A stretch of 35,927 nucleotides of DNA, from contig JAFTQI010000023.1 in the NCBI GenBank assembly GCA_017462825.1, positions 1 through 35,927 on the forward strand. Reading direction: 5' to 3'. The translations under genes and the position numbers were made by a program. This document shows, one piece after another, positions 7,021 to 16,103 of the stretch. Below the pieces are notes generated by a model. It was not told the DNA's origin, ran no database searches, and worked only from the letters and a program-made list of their open reading frames with translations. Source of the DNA: Clostridia bacterium. Lineage in GTDB: Bacteria; Bacillota_A; Clostridia; Christensenellales; Borkfalkiaceae. Each line of letters begins with the position of its first letter. The first letter of the stretch is position 1.

Positions 7021-8412
7021 ATGGAGAGAATCAAGCTTAAAGAACTTAATGAAAACACCGCCGCATACGGCGGAAAGAGGGTCACCGTAGCGGGCTGGGC
7101 AAGAACCATTCGCGATTCCAAAGCGTTTGGATTTATTGAGCTCAACGACGGTAGCTGTTTTAAGAATACGCAAATCGTATTCGAGCGTGAAAATTTGGAA
7201 AATTACGACGTAATCGCAAAGGAAAACGTCGGCTGCGCGTTGATTGTAACGGGGGTGGTGGTGCTTACCCCTGAGAATAAACAGCCCTACGAAATTAAGG
7301 CGACGAAAATTGAGGTAGAGGGGGAATCGACTCCCGATTATCCTTTGCAAAAGAAACGCCACAGCGTAGAATTCTTGCGCGAAATCGCGTATCTTCGTCC
7401 GAGAACGAACCTTTTCGGCGCGGCGTTCAGAATCCGCTCCGAAGCGGCGATCGCTATCCATAAATTCTTCAACGACCGCGGTTTCGTTTACGTGCATACT
7501 CCCATTTTGACGGGTAGTGACTGTGAAGGCGCAGGCGCGATGTTCCAAGTCACCACGCTGGATTTAGACGAAGTGGCGAAAGGCAAGAAAGTCGATTATA
7601 AAGAAGATTTCTTTGGTCAAAAGGTATCTTTGACGGTGTCGGGGCAGTTGAGTGCGGAAACGTATGCAATGGCGTTTGGGAACGTATACACATTCGGGCC
7701 TACCTTCCGCGCGGAGCATTCCAACACGGCGCGCCACGCAGCGGAATTTTGGATGATTGAGCCGGAAATGGCGTTCTGCGACTTGGCAGGGGACATGGAC
7801 GTACAGGAAGCGATGGTAAAATACATCATCAACTACGTTTCCGAAACCTGCAAAGACGAGCTCAACTTCTTGAATCAGTTCGTGGATAAGGGTTTGCTTG
7901 AACGCTTAAAGAACGTTTCCGAAAACGCGTTCGTGCGCTTGACCTACACCGACGCGATCGAGATTTTAAAGCAAAACGCGGATAAGTTTGACGATAAAAA
8001 TATTTTCTGGGGCAAGGACTTGCAAAGCGAACACGAACGTTTCTTGACGGAAACGGTATATCAAAAACCCGTATTCTTGACCGATTACCCGAAAGAAATT
8101 AAGGCGTTCTATATGAAACAAAACGCGGACGGAAAGACGGTCGCGGCGGCGGACTTGCTCGTGCCCGGTATCGGGGAGCTTTGCGGCGGTTCGCAAAGAG
8201 AGGACGATTATGACAAGCTTGTGAACCGTATCAAAGAACTCGGCATGAACCCCGAAGATTATTCGTGGTATTTGGATTTGCGCCGTTACGGCGGCACGAC
8301 CCATAGTGGGTTCGGTATGGGGTTTGAACGTATGATTATGTACCTTACGGGTATTTCGAATATCCGTGACGTGCTTCCGTATCCCCGTACGTTCGGCGAC
8401 CTTAAATATTAA
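7021..8412 (+). CDS. asnS: Asparaginyl-tRNA synthetase
   Basis: Class IIb aminoacyl-tRNA synthetase that charges tRNA-Asn. The OB-fold anticodon-binding domain fills about residues 1-110 ([24 protein letters not shown]). The class II catalytic core follows, with motif 2 near [25 protein letters not shown] and motif 3 in [15 protein letters not shown]. The product ends [18 protein letters not shown], as AsnRS does. At 463 residues it is slightly longer than many AsnRS, owing to an insert around residues 180-200. I chose ATG 7021 over an in-frame TTG at 7000 because the protein then begins [13 protein letters not shown] lies 9 nt upstream. It has its own promoter and probably its own transcript. 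Confidence 0.96.
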   Translation: MERIKLKELNENTAAYGGKRVTVAGWARTIRDSKAFGFIELNDGSCFKNTQIVFERENLENYDVIAKENVGCALIVTGVVVLTPENKQPYEIKATKIEVEGESTPDYPLQKKRHSVEFLREIAYLRPRTNLFGAAFRIRSEAAIAIHKFFNDRGFVYVHTPILTGSDCEGAGAMFQVTTLDLDEVAKGKKVDYKEDFFGQKVSLTVSGQLSAETYAMAFGNVYTFGPTFRAEHSNTARHAAEFWMIEPEMAFCDLAGDMDVQEAMVKYIINYVSETCKDELNFLNQFVDKGLLERLKNVSENAFVRLTYTDAIEILKQNADKFDDKNIFWGKDLQSEHERFLTETVYQKPVFLTDYPKEIKAFYMKQNADGKTVAAADLLVPGIGELCGGSQREDDYDKLVNRIKELGMNPEDYSWYLDLRRYGGTTHSGFGMGFERMIMYLTGISNIRDVLPYPRTFGDLKY

Positions 8413-8611
8413 AATGCGTATATGCTTAAAAAAACGCGTATATGCGTCGCAATACGGCGTCGGATTTCCGCGGCTCTTGGTTACGTACGGCTAGTACGCT
8501 CCCTGCGGGGTGCTCAATGGGCCTTGAACTGCTCGCAGCTCCGCGTTTTATCACGGTAGAAACAGGTGGGTGTTTAGTGCGCCTCAATCAAACATAAGGA
8601 AACAAACGACA
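8413..8611. other. Structured non-coding gap between asnS and plsX
   Basis: I see no gene here. The 10-mer GCGTATATGC occurs twice (8416-8425 and 8436-8445). The 10-mer CGCAATACGG at 8448-8457 recurs at 16055-16064 in the gap before rbgA, followed in both places by YGT. The rest, to about 8560, is G+C-rich with small inverted repeats such as CCGCGG and GTAC-GGCTA-GTAC. It looks like a degenerate intergenic repeat. No clear promoter or terminator could be assigned. Confidence 0.45.
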
Positions 8612-9655
8612 ATGACGAAAATTGTAATTGACGCGATGGGCGGCGATTTCGCGCCCAGACAGCAAGTATTAGGCTCAGTAGAAGCCTTGAATAAAGACAA
8701 AGATTTGTACTTAATCCTTTGCGGCGACAAAACGCAAATTGAAGAAGTGCTCGCAGAGTGTAAGTACGATAAAGCCCGCTTAGAAATCCGTCATACAACG
8801 GAAGTAATCGGTATGGAAGAAGTGCCGACAAAAGCGGTAAAGACGAAAAAGGATTCCTCCACGGTCGTGGCGTTCCGTTTGCTTAAAGACAATGAAGCGG
8901 ACGGCTTGGTCACCTCCGGCTCGACGGGCGCGGTACTTACCGCCGGCGTTTTGGTTTTGGGTAGATTGAAAGGAGTGGCGCGCCCTGCGCTGTGTCCGAT
9001 TATCCCCAACCACCGCGGCACGGGTACGTTCCTTTGCGATTGCGGCGCGAACTTGGAATGCAAACCCACGTACTTACAGCATTTCGCAATCATGGCGTCC
9101 GCGTACGCGCAAACCGTCTACGGTTTGGAAAGCCCCAAAGTCGGGCTTTTGAACAACGGTACGGAAGACCATAAGGGTTTGCCGTTGCAGCAGGAAACCA
9201 ACGAGCTTTTGAAACAAACGGACGTTATCAATTACGTCGGCAACGTCGAAGGCAGAGATTTGATGTTCGGGGATATCGACGTTATGGTTTGCGACGGTTT
9301 CACGGGGAACATTGCGATGAAATCGGTGGAAGGCTGCGGCAAGACCATTTCCACTATTATGAAAAGAGAGTACAAGAAAAACCTTTGGCGTTTAATTTGC
9401 GCGATTATGTCGAAAGGGATCATCAAGAGCATCAAGGGCAGTATGGACTATGAAAAAATCGGCGGCGCGATGTTCTTGGGGCTTAACAAAGCGGTCGTGA
9501 AAGGACATGGCAACTCGAAAGCGAGCGCGTTTGCGATTTGTATCGCGCAGGCGGCGAAAGCGGCACGCGGCGGCTTGGTCGATAAAATCAAGACGATGAT
9601 TGACGACGCGAACGCGAAGCTTGCGGCGAAAGCGGAAGAAAAAGCGGAAGCTTAA
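8612..9655 (+). CDS. plsX: Phosphate acyltransferase PlsX
   Basis: Converts acyl-ACP and phosphate to acyl-phosphate, the acyl donor for PlsY in phospholipid synthesis; a peripheral membrane enzyme. The N-terminus KIVIDAMGGDFAPRQQVLGS is diagnostic. The SGSTGAVLTAGVLVLGRLKGVARPAL block and the C-terminal GAMFLGLNKAVVKGHGNSKASAF region also fit. At 347 residues it is normal in length. I chose ATG 8612, which puts DAMGGD near the N-terminus; the only upstream binding site is a weak AAGGA at 11-12 nt. Relatives are often followed by acpP; here rnc follows directly after a palindromic insert. The C-terminal tail is alanine- and lysine-rich. Confidence 0.96.
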   Translation: MTKIVIDAMGGDFAPRQQVLGSVEALNKDKDLYLILCGDKTQIEEVLAECKYDKARLEIRHTTEVIGMEEVPTKAVKTKKDSSTVVAFRLLKDNEADGLVTSGSTGAVLTAGVLVLGRLKGVARPALCPIIPNHRGTGTFLCDCGANLECKPTYLQHFAIMASAYAQTVYGLESPKVGLLNNGTEDHKGLPLQQETNELLKQTDVINYVGNVEGRDLMFGDIDVMVCDGFTGNIAMKSVEGCGKTISTIMKREYKKNLWRLICAIMSKGIIKSIKGSMDYEKIGGAMFLGLNKAVVKGHGNSKASAFAICIAQAAKAARGGLVDKIKTMIDDANAKLAAKAEEKAEA

Positions 9656-9658
9656 TTT

Positions 9659-9830
9659 GGGGCTCTATCCCAACCCTTGGTTGATTTTTGACGGAAAACG
9701 CTGTGAAATACGGCGCGTTATGCTCAGTATAGATCGCTGAGGGTATGCGCCTTTGCAAAACGCTTGTCTTTCTTGTGTTTTTCTTGTCAAAGCGCAAAAC
9801 ACGAATCAACCATTTGTTGTGACATAGCCC
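9659..9830. mobile_element. MITE-like 172-bp imperfect palindrome
   Basis: The ends are inverted repeats about 35 bp long with several mismatches: GGGGCTCTATCCCAACCC and GGTTGATT on the left, and the complement of AATCAACC and GACATAGCCC on the right. The inner part carries a second weaker stem around GCTCAG...CTGAG (9731-9752 region). The sequence AATTT flanks both sides (9654-9658 and 9831-9835) and could be a target-site duplication. No reading frame is present. It lies between the plsX stop codon and the rnc ribosome binding site. The MITE interpretation is inference; a long regulatory hairpin is the alternative. Confidence 0.5.
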
Positions 9831-9852
9831 AATTTTATACAGGGGGGGAACT

Positions 9853-10539
9853 ATGTCGTTTCCAATCCAAGAAATAGAACAAAAACTCGGCTACGAGTTT
9901 CAAAATAAAGATTTGCTGAAAATCGCGTTTACCCACTCGTCCTACTCGAACACCTACGGCGGTAAAAACAACGAGCGTTTGGAGTATTTGGGGGATAGCG
10001 TATTGCAGCTCGTCGTGACCGAATGGCAGTTTTTGCGCGACCGCGAAGCGAGCGAGGGCAGACTGACGGCAGAGCGGCAAAAGCTTGTTTGCAAAGACGC
10101 GCTCGATTCGGCGGTGGACGCTTTGGATATTATGCGCTATCTTCTCGCGGCGGGCGGGGAGTATAATATCGGCGAGAAAGCAAAGTCGAGCTTGTTTGAA
10201 GCGGTGACGGCGGCGATTTATTTAGACGGCGGTTACGATAAAGCGAAAAAGTTTATCTACGCGCACGGCAACCTTGAGGTTGTAACGACGGCGGAGAACT
10301 CCATCGGCGCGCTGAAAGAGTACTTGGAACGCTTGGGAAAGGCGGACGCGGAGTACGATTTTTGGCAAACGGGCAAAGACCATGCGCCGATTTTTAAATG
10401 CGAAGCGCGCGCACTTGGCGAAAAATCGCTCGGCGAGGGCAGGAGTAAAAAGGAAGCGAAGGCGATTGCCGCTGGTCGCTTGCTTGCGGAGCTGACGGGA
10501 AAAAGGCAAGCCCGTAAAAGAAAAAAAGGAAATAATTAG
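9853..10539 (+). CDS. rnc: Ribonuclease III
   Basis: Double-strand-specific endoribonuclease that processes rRNA precursors and structured mRNAs. The catalytic signature NERLEYLGDSVLQLVV lies near residues 38-53, and the second acidic cluster is at SLFEAVTAAIYLDGGY. A C-terminal double-stranded RNA-binding domain runs from about residue 155, ending in GRSKKEAKAIAAGRLLAEL. The length of 228 residues is typical. The ATG has a strong AGGGGGGGA upstream. It is followed after 35 bp by smc, the common Bacillota order rnc-smc-ftsY. The last residues are strongly basic. Confidence 0.97.
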   Translation: MSFPIQEIEQKLGYEFQNKDLLKIAFTHSSYSNTYGGKNNERLEYLGDSVLQLVVTEWQFLRDREASEGRLTAERQKLVCKDALDSAVDALDIMRYLLAAGGEYNIGEKAKSSLFEAVTAAIYLDGGYDKAKKFIYAHGNLEVVTTAENSIGALKEYLERLGKADAEYDFWQTGKDHAPIFKCEARALGEKSLGEGRSKKEAKAIAAGRLLAELTGKRQARKRKKGNN

Positions 10540-10574
10540 AACGGATATAGAGAATATCGTTAAAGGAGTATATT

Positions 10575-13500
10575 TTGGATTTAAAAGAAATACAACTTGT
10601 CGGTTTTAAGTCCTTTGCCGACAAAACGGTGATTCGCTTTGACCAAGGGGTCACGTGTATCGTAGGCCCGAACGGCTGCGGTAAGAGTAACATTGCCGAC
10701 GCGGTGCGTTGGGTGCTTGGCGAAAAGTCCGCAAAGAACCTGCGCGGTTCGAACATGCAGGACGTTATTTTCGGTGGTACGGTCGAAAGAAAACAGCAGT
10801 CTTTTTGCGAAGTAACGCTTGTTTTTGATAACTCGCAACGTATTTTCGATATGGATGACGCGGAAGTTTCCATGACGCGTAGACTGTACCGTACGGGAGA
10901 AAGCAAATATCTTATCAATAACCAGACGAGTCGGTTAAAGGACATCGTCGCGCTTTTCCATACCATCGGTTTGGGTAAGGAAGGGTATTCGATTATCAGC
11001 CAAGGTCAAGTCGAAAAAATCATGAACGCCCGTCCTGAAGATAGACGTTTGATTTTTGAAGAAGCCCTCGGGCTTATGATTTATAAGAACCGCAAGGAAG
11101 ACGTTGAAAGAAAAATTGCGGACTCTCTCTCCAACCTTTCCGTATACTCTCAGCGTATCGACGAAAGCGAACGCTTTTTGAGCCGTATGAAGGGGGAAGC
11201 GGAGAAGGCGAAAGAGTACAACGAATATTCCGAATCCTTGAAAATTCAGGAAGCGAATATGTACATATACCGCAACGAAAATGCGGAAAATGAAAAGAGC
11301 AAGTTCTTAAAGGACATTGCCCGAATTTCGCAGGATATTATTTCCTTGAACACGCAAATTGAGCTTGTCAACCGCAGACTTGAAGAAAACCGCGGTAAAA
11401 TCGCGAGAGCGGACGGCGAGCTTTCCGAGCTCAACGACCGCCGCGTAGAGCTTTCCGTCGGCAACGAAAGAAAGGACGGCGAATTGAAGCTTGCGCGCGA
11501 GCGTATTAGCACCTACCGTTCGCAAATTGCGGCGGCGGGAGAAATCTTGGAGGCGAGCAAAATCCGTATCGGTGAAATCGACGACGAACTCGCTTTAAGG
11601 GCGAATAAGAGCGAAGAAGACAGCAAGCGCATTTTAGAAATCGAAACGCAAACGGACGTATTGCGTTCCGCGATTGCGGCGCTCGATAAGAAAATAGAGG
11701 TCTTTGAAAAGCTTTCGGACGAAACGCGTATGAATCAGCTTTCGGACGCGGACAATCTTGCCGAAATGAAAAAGAACCTCGGTACGCTTGCGGCGCGCAT
11801 GGAAGCAACGAAAGAAAAGATTGCCGAGCTTACGGACGCGTTGAAAAAGGAAGAGGATAGAAAGGAACGTATTTTGGACGAACTCAAATCGGTTCGTAAG
11901 GATATGGCGGTACTCCGCGCGCAAACGTCCAACGAAATGCGTGAGTTTGAGGAAAGACAGGAAGAAGCGCGTGAAATGCAGCTCACGGTCAACGATTTCA
12001 ACCAAGAGCTTTTCAACGCGAACGCGCAGCTTGCGGCGCTCAAAGAGAACTTGGAAATGTTCGAGAGCTTGAAAAACCGTTACGAAGGCTACCGCGATTC
12101 CGTGCGCCGCTTGCTTTCTATTTCCAAGACCAACCCCGATATTGCAAAGCATCATTACGGTACGGTAGCGGACGCGATCACGACCGAGCAAAGATACGAA
12201 ACGGCGATTGAAACGGCGATTGGCGCGGCAACGCAAAACATTCTCACGCCAACTGCGGACGACGCTAGGTATTTAATAGAATACTTGAAACGTACGGGCG
12301 GCGGCGTTGCGACCTTCTTGCCTGTAAATGCGATGCGTCCCCGTCCCAACACCCGCGAAATTCAGCGCGCGCTGGACGAACGCGGCGCAATGGGGCTCGC
12401 GACCGAGCTTGTTCGTTATAATGCCCGCTATGAAAACGTCGTAAGCTATTTGCTTGGCAACACCTTGATTTGCGATACTATTGCAAACGGTACGACGATT
12501 GCGAAAAAATACGGCAATACTTTCAAAATCGTTACCCTCGACGGCGACACCATCGCAACGAGCGGCGCGATGACGGGCGGTAGCCGTAGCAAGGGCTCGG
12601 CTTCGCTGATGGCGAACGAACGTAAGATTCAAGAATGTAAGGATAACATTGTTAAGAAACAAAAATATATCGAAAAGTTAAAGACGGCGATTGCGGAAAG
12701 CGAAAAGGCGCGCAAGGAAGCGGAAGCGGCGGTGGAAGAACTCCGCGATAAATATCAAGGCGCGAATAGCGAAATCGCGGCTTTGGCGCAACGCGAAACG
12801 GGGCTTGTTCAACAAATCGAAGAAGCGGACGTCAACATCGAAACGTATGCGGCGGCGCGTAGCAGCGTGCAAGCTAAGCTTAAAGAATTAGAGGAGGAGG
12901 AAGCAAACAGCTCCCTTTCCGAAGAACAGCTTGCCGCGCGTAGAAAGAACGCGGAAGCGGAAATGGAAAATCAGCGCAATCAATGCGAAGTCTATAAGGA
13001 TGAACGCGCGGCAAAGAGCGCGACCTTGCAAAACTTAGAAGTGGAATACGCGGCTTTGACGGCGGATTTGAAAAAGGATTCGGAAACGGTCGCTCGTATT
13101 ACGACGGAAAAGGAAGAACTTGTCAAGCGTATTTTCGACGTAGAGTTTGAAAGAACGGAAACGCAAACGAAGCTCAATGCTTTGGAGGCGGAGGCGCAGG
13201 ATAAGGAATTGACGGAAGAGGAACGCAAAGCCGTCGAAGAAATTATGGACAAGATTTCCGCGCTCACCAAGGAAAAAGAAGAAATCAACGCGGCGCAAGC
13301 GCAGCTCGAAGAACAAAAGACGGAGATGCAGGAAAAGCTCACCAAGAGCAGTGACAAGCGTTATAAGTGCGAAATTGAAGTCAGCAAAATTGACACCAAC
13401 TTGGAAAACACCCGTCAACGTATGGAAGAGGCGTACGAGCTTGATTATGAAGGCTGTTTGGTTTATCGCCAAGAAAACTATAACGCGGAAGAAGGCGCGA

Positions 13501-14171
13501 CGTTGATTACGACGCTCAAGCGCAAAATTACGATGCTTGGCGCGGTCAACCCTAATGCGGTGGAAGAATACGAATACGAACGCGGGCGTTGCGACGAAAT
13601 GGTCACGCAGCGTGAAGACTTGCAAAAAGCACTCGACGATTTGCAGGCTGCGTTAGACGAAATCCGCGGCGAAATGCTTCGTATTTTCGACGCAGGCTTT
13701 AAAGAAATCAACGAAAATTTCAAAACCACGTTTAAAGAACTCTTTGGCGGCGGTAAAGCGGAATTGCAGCTTGACTATGAAAACACGGAAGACCCGCTTG
13801 CGGCAGGCGTGGAAATCGTGGCTTGCCCTCCGGGCAAGAAGCTTACCAAGATTTCTCTTTTGTCGGGCGGCGAACGGGCTTTGACGGCGATTGCGATTTT
13901 GTTTGCGATTTTGAAATCGCGTCCGATGCCGTTCTGTATTCTCGACGAAATTGAAGCGGCGCTTGACGATGCGAACGTGGATAGATTTGCTTCGTACTTG
14001 AAGAAATTTACCCTTGATACGCAGTTTATCGTTATCACGCACAGAAAGCCGACGATGAACCAAGCGGACACTCTTTTCGGCGTTACAATGCAGGAAAAGG
14101 GCGTTTCTAAGATTGTTTCCGTTAAACTTGCGGAGGTAGAGAGTAAGCTCGGCGCAGGTACGGTAGAATAA
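10575..14171 (+). CDS. smc: Chromosome segregation protein SMC
   Basis: The condensin ATPase that, with ScpA and ScpB, compacts and separates chromosomes. At 1198 residues it is full length. The N-terminal head holds Walker A GPNGCGKSN (residues 31-39). Two long coiled-coil arms flank a hinge around residues 515-660, where the glycine-rich GAMTGGSR closes the hinge. The C-terminal head carries the signature LLSGGERALTAIAILFA and Walker B FCILDEIEAALDD. The start is TTG, with AAAGGAG at ideal spacing; no nearby ATG would keep the conserved N-terminus. It is followed by ftsY as in many Bacillota. scpA and scpB are not in the window. Confidence 0.98.
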   Translation: MDLKEIQLVGFKSFADKTVIRFDQGVTCIVGPNGCGKSNIADAVRWVLGEKSAKNLRGSNMQDVIFGGTVERKQQSFCEVTLVFDNSQRIFDMDDAEVSMTRRLYRTGESKYLINNQTSRLKDIVALFHTIGLGKEGYSIISQGQVEKIMNARPEDRRLIFEEALGLMIYKNRKEDVERKIADSLSNLSVYSQRIDESERFLSRMKGEAEKAKEYNEYSESLKIQEANMYIYRNENAENEKSKFLKDIARISQDIISLNTQIELVNRRLEENRGKIARADGELSELNDRRVELSVGNERKDGELKLARERISTYRSQIAAAGEILEASKIRIGEIDDELALRANKSEEDSKRILEIETQTDVLRSAIAALDKKIEVFEKLSDETRMNQLSDADNLAEMKKNLGTLAARMEATKEKIAELTDALKKEEDRKERILDELKSVRKDMAVLRAQTSNEMREFEERQEEAREMQLTVNDFNQELFNANAQLAALKENLEMFESLKNRYEGYRDSVRRLLSISKTNPDIAKHHYGTVADAITTEQRYETAIETAIGAATQNILTPTADDARYLIEYLKRTGGGVATFLPVNAMRPRPNTREIQRALDERGAMGLATELVRYNARYENVVSYLLGNTLICDTIANGTTIAKKYGNTFKIVTLDGDTIATSGAMTGGSRSKGSASLMANERKIQECKDNIVKKQKYIEKLKTAIAESEKARKEAEAAVEELRDKYQGANSEIAALAQRETGLVQQIEEADVNIETYAAARSSVQAKLKELEEEEANSSLSEEQLAARRKNAEAEMENQRNQCEVYKDERAAKSATLQNLEVEYAALTADLKKDSETVARITTEKEELVKRIFDVEFERTETQTKLNALEAEAQDKELTEEERKAVEEIMDKISALTKEKEEINAAQAQLEEQKTEMQEKLTKSSDKRYKCEIEVSKIDTNLENTRQRMEEAYELDYEGCLVYRQENYNAEEGATLITTLKRKITMLGAVNPNAVEEYEYERGRCDEMVTQREDLQKALDDLQAALDEIRGEMLRIFDAGFKEINENFKTTFKELFGGGKAELQLDYENTEDPLAAGVEIVACPPGKKLTKISLLSGGERALTAIAILFAILKSRPMPFCILDEIEAALDDANVDRFASYLKKFTLDTQFIVITHRKPTMNQADTLFGVTMQEKGVSKIVSVKLAEVESKLGAGTVE

Positions 14172-14289
14172 ACAAAGACGAGTATGCTTCCTTACGCTAT
14201 AAGCGAATGGGGTATGTGCGAAACAAGCTATCAAACGGACAAAACACACTTAGCTAGGTGCAAACCTCAGCTTATAGGAGTATAATATT
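14172..14289 (+). other. smc-ftsY intergenic region
   Basis: A gap of 118 bp without a gene. CTATAAGC near 14200 is the inverted repeat of GCTTATAG near 14272, whose end touches the ftsY ribosome binding site AGGAG. A long-range hairpin could partly mask that site, but the distance makes this weak. No consensus promoter is evident. Confidence 0.3.
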
Positions 14290-15186
14290 ATGGGTTTATT
14301 CGGGAAACTTTTCGGGGCTTTGAAAAAGACGAAAGACAATCTTTCGTCCAAGCTTCGTATGCTTTTTTCCAAAAACAAATTAGGCGACGAATTTTACGAA
14401 GAATTAGAGGAAATCCTTATTTCCGCGGACGTTTCTTATACGACGGCGCAGGAGGTAGTGGAACGCGTGAAAAAGCATGCAATGGACGAGCGGCTCAAAG
14501 ACGAAGCGTACGTCACTGAGCTTTTGCGCGGGATTTTGACGGACATTTTGGAAGAAAGTGAAGTCGAACCGCCCGAATATCCTTGCGTAATTATGCTTGT
14601 CGGGGTCAACGGCGTGGGCAAAACGACGACGGTGGGTAAGCTCGCAAAATACTTCCTTTCGCAGGGCAAAACGGTCACCGTAGCGGCGGCGGACACCTTC
14701 CGTGCGGCGGCAAGCGAACAGCTTTCCGTTTGGGCGGATAGAGCGAAAGTCCGTATCGTCAAGCACGAAGAAGGGAGCGATCCTTCGGCGGTCATTTTCG
14801 ACGCGGTTTCGTCCGCGAAAGCGAAAAAGACGGACGTTGTGATCGTAGACACCGCGGGGCGTTTGCACGTAAAAGACAATTTAATGAACGAGCTTCGAAA
14901 GATGGACCGCGTAGTCACGCGCGAATACCCTGAAGCGGACTTTTTAAAACTTTTAGTTTTGGATGCGACGACGGGTCAAAACGCCGTCAACCAAGCCCGC
15001 GTCTTTGATGAAGCGGTAGAATTAGACGGTATCGTCTTGACAAAGCTCGACGGTACGGCGAAGGGCGGCTTTGTATTCTCGCTTGCGCAGGAGCTTTCCT
15101 TGCCTGTAATTTTCGCGGGCGTCGGCGAGAAGATTGACGATCTTGAAATGTTTGATAGTGAAAGTTTCGTGCAGGCAATTCTTTAA
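14290..15186 (+). CDS. ftsY: Signal recognition particle receptor FtsY
   Basis: GTPase that docks the SRP-ribosome complex to the membrane for co-translational insertion. It consists of a helical N domain (about residues 1-95) and a G domain: G1 GVNGVGKTTT at 105-114, the ADTFRAAASEQL box, G3 DTAGRL and G4 TKLDGTAKGG. The 298-residue length is that of the compact Bacillota form without the long acidic A domain. Start ATG follows ATAGGAG. The gene lies between smc and trmD. ffh, ylxM and rpsP, which commonly stand between ftsY and trmD, are absent here. Confidence 0.97.
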   Translation: MGLFGKLFGALKKTKDNLSSKLRMLFSKNKLGDEFYEELEEILISADVSYTTAQEVVERVKKHAMDERLKDEAYVTELLRGILTDILEESEVEPPEYPCVIMLVGVNGVGKTTTVGKLAKYFLSQGKTVTVAAADTFRAAASEQLSVWADRAKVRIVKHEEGSDPSAVIFDAVSSAKAKKTDVVIVDTAGRLHVKDNLMNELRKMDRVVTREYPEADFLKLLVLDATTGQNAVNQARVFDEAVELDGIVLTKLDGTAKGGFVFSLAQELSLPVIFAGVGEKIDDLEMFDSESFVQAIL

Positions 15187-15244
15187 GAAACAGGCAAAAT
15201 CTTGCGTTTAGTAAACTATGCCGAAAATTATATAGGTAATCGTT

Positions 15245-15907
15245 ATGAGAATTGATATTTTAACGTTATTTCCCGAGATGTTCTCGGCGATGCAAGAAAG
15301 CATCATTGGCAGAGCGCAAAAATCGGGAAAAATACAAATTAATATCGTAAATATCCGCGATTATACGGAAGATAAGCATTTAAAGTGCGACGATTATCCG
15401 TTTGGCGGCGGCGCGGGAATGGTGATGATGGCGCCCCCGATCGGGAATGCGATTGAAGCAATCGACCCCGAACATAAAGCGCGGCGTATTTATATGTCCC
15501 CGAAAGGTCAAGTCTTCAAGCAACAAAAGGTATTCGAGCTTCTGGAGTATGAACACTTGATTTTGCTTTGCGGTCATTATGAGGGAGTAGACCAGCGCGT
15601 ACTGGATTTATTTATCGACGAAGAAATTTCGATTGGCGACTATGTTTTAACGGGAGGTGAACTTCCTGCGATGGTAGTAACGGACTGTGTTTCTCGGTAC
15701 GTAGACGGCGTAATCAACACGTCGTCGTTGGTAGACGAAAGCTTTTCCGAGAACCTTTTGGAATACCCGCAATATACCCGTCCGCAGGAATACAAGGGCT
15801 TAACCGTGCCCGACGTCCTCCGCAGCGGCGACCACGCAAAGGTGGACGCTTGGCGCAGGGAAAAAGCGTTAGAAATCACGAAAAAGAACCGACCCGACTT
15901 ACTATAA
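15245..15907 (+). CDS. trmD: tRNA (guanine-N1-)-methyltransferase TrmD
   Basis: SPOUT-class methyltransferase that makes m1G37 in tRNAs and so prevents +1 frameshifting. The N-terminus MRIDILTLFPEMF, the DDYPFGGGAGMVMM block, and the trefoil-knot segments LLCGHYEGVDQRV and GDYVLTGGELPAM are diagnostic. The 220 residues are slightly short for the family, yet all motifs and the C-terminal helix are present. In most Bacillota trmD follows rpsP-khpA-rimM and precedes rplS; none of these is here, and rbgA comes next after a hairpin cluster. There is no strong ribosome binding site before the ATG; GGTAATCGTT is the nearest purine-rich stretch. Confidence 0.96.
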   Translation: MRIDILTLFPEMFSAMQESIIGRAQKSGKIQINIVNIRDYTEDKHLKCDDYPFGGGAGMVMMAPPIGNAIEAIDPEHKARRIYMSPKGQVFKQQKVFELLEYEHLILLCGHYEGVDQRVLDLFIDEEISIGDYVLTGGELPAMVVTDCVSRYVDGVINTSSLVDESFSENLLEYPQYTRPQEYKGLTVPDVLRSGDHAKVDAWRREKALEITKKNRPDLL

Positions 15908-15917
15908 GTCAGGAAGT

Positions 15918-16026
15918 CAAGAAACTCAGTTTCTTGCGGGTGTGGGCAGCGCCCACAAACAAAGCCAACCCCAAGCAAGCCCCGCTTGCGCCACACCGCG
16001 CAGCGGTCTATACACGTAGAACGTGT
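15918..16026 (+). repeat. Cluster of short perfect hairpins downstream of trmD (copy B)
   Basis: Eleven bases after the trmD stop a series of perfect small hairpins begins: 15918-15936 (CAAGAAAC/GTTTCTTG, loop TCA), 15941-15957 (TGTGGGC/GCCCACA, loop AGC), 15975-15989 (GCAAGC/GCTTGC, loop CCC), 15995-16007 (ACCGC/GCGGT, loop GCA) and 16012-16026 (ACACGT/ACGTGT, loop AGA). Read in the trmD direction, the order matches copy A beyond mnmG. The first hairpin with its flanks is identical over 29 bp (457-485 against 15912-15940, inverted). The last stem differs from copy A by a compensated base-pair change. Confidence 0.75.
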
Positions 16027-16051
16027 GCATAATCCAAAAAAATCAAGTAAG

Positions 16052-16084
16052 CACCGCAATACGGTGTATACACGCAAAACGCGT
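16052..16084 (+). repeat. Partial third unit of the hairpin array before rbgA
   Basis: CACCG-CAATA-CGGTG (16052-16066) is followed by TATACACGC and a weaker ACGC/GCGT stem (16072-16084). It repeats the last two modules of the preceding array with changed loops. The 10-mer CGCAATACGG inside it also occurs at 8448-8457. Confidence 0.55.
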
Positions 16085-16103
16085 TATCCACAAGGAAAAA
16101 ATT

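Noticed and set aside
16084..16092. A perfect DnaA box TTATCCACA before rbgA
   Set aside because: It is the only copy noticed in the window and stands alone, so it does not mark an origin. Chance or a minor DnaA target is more likely.
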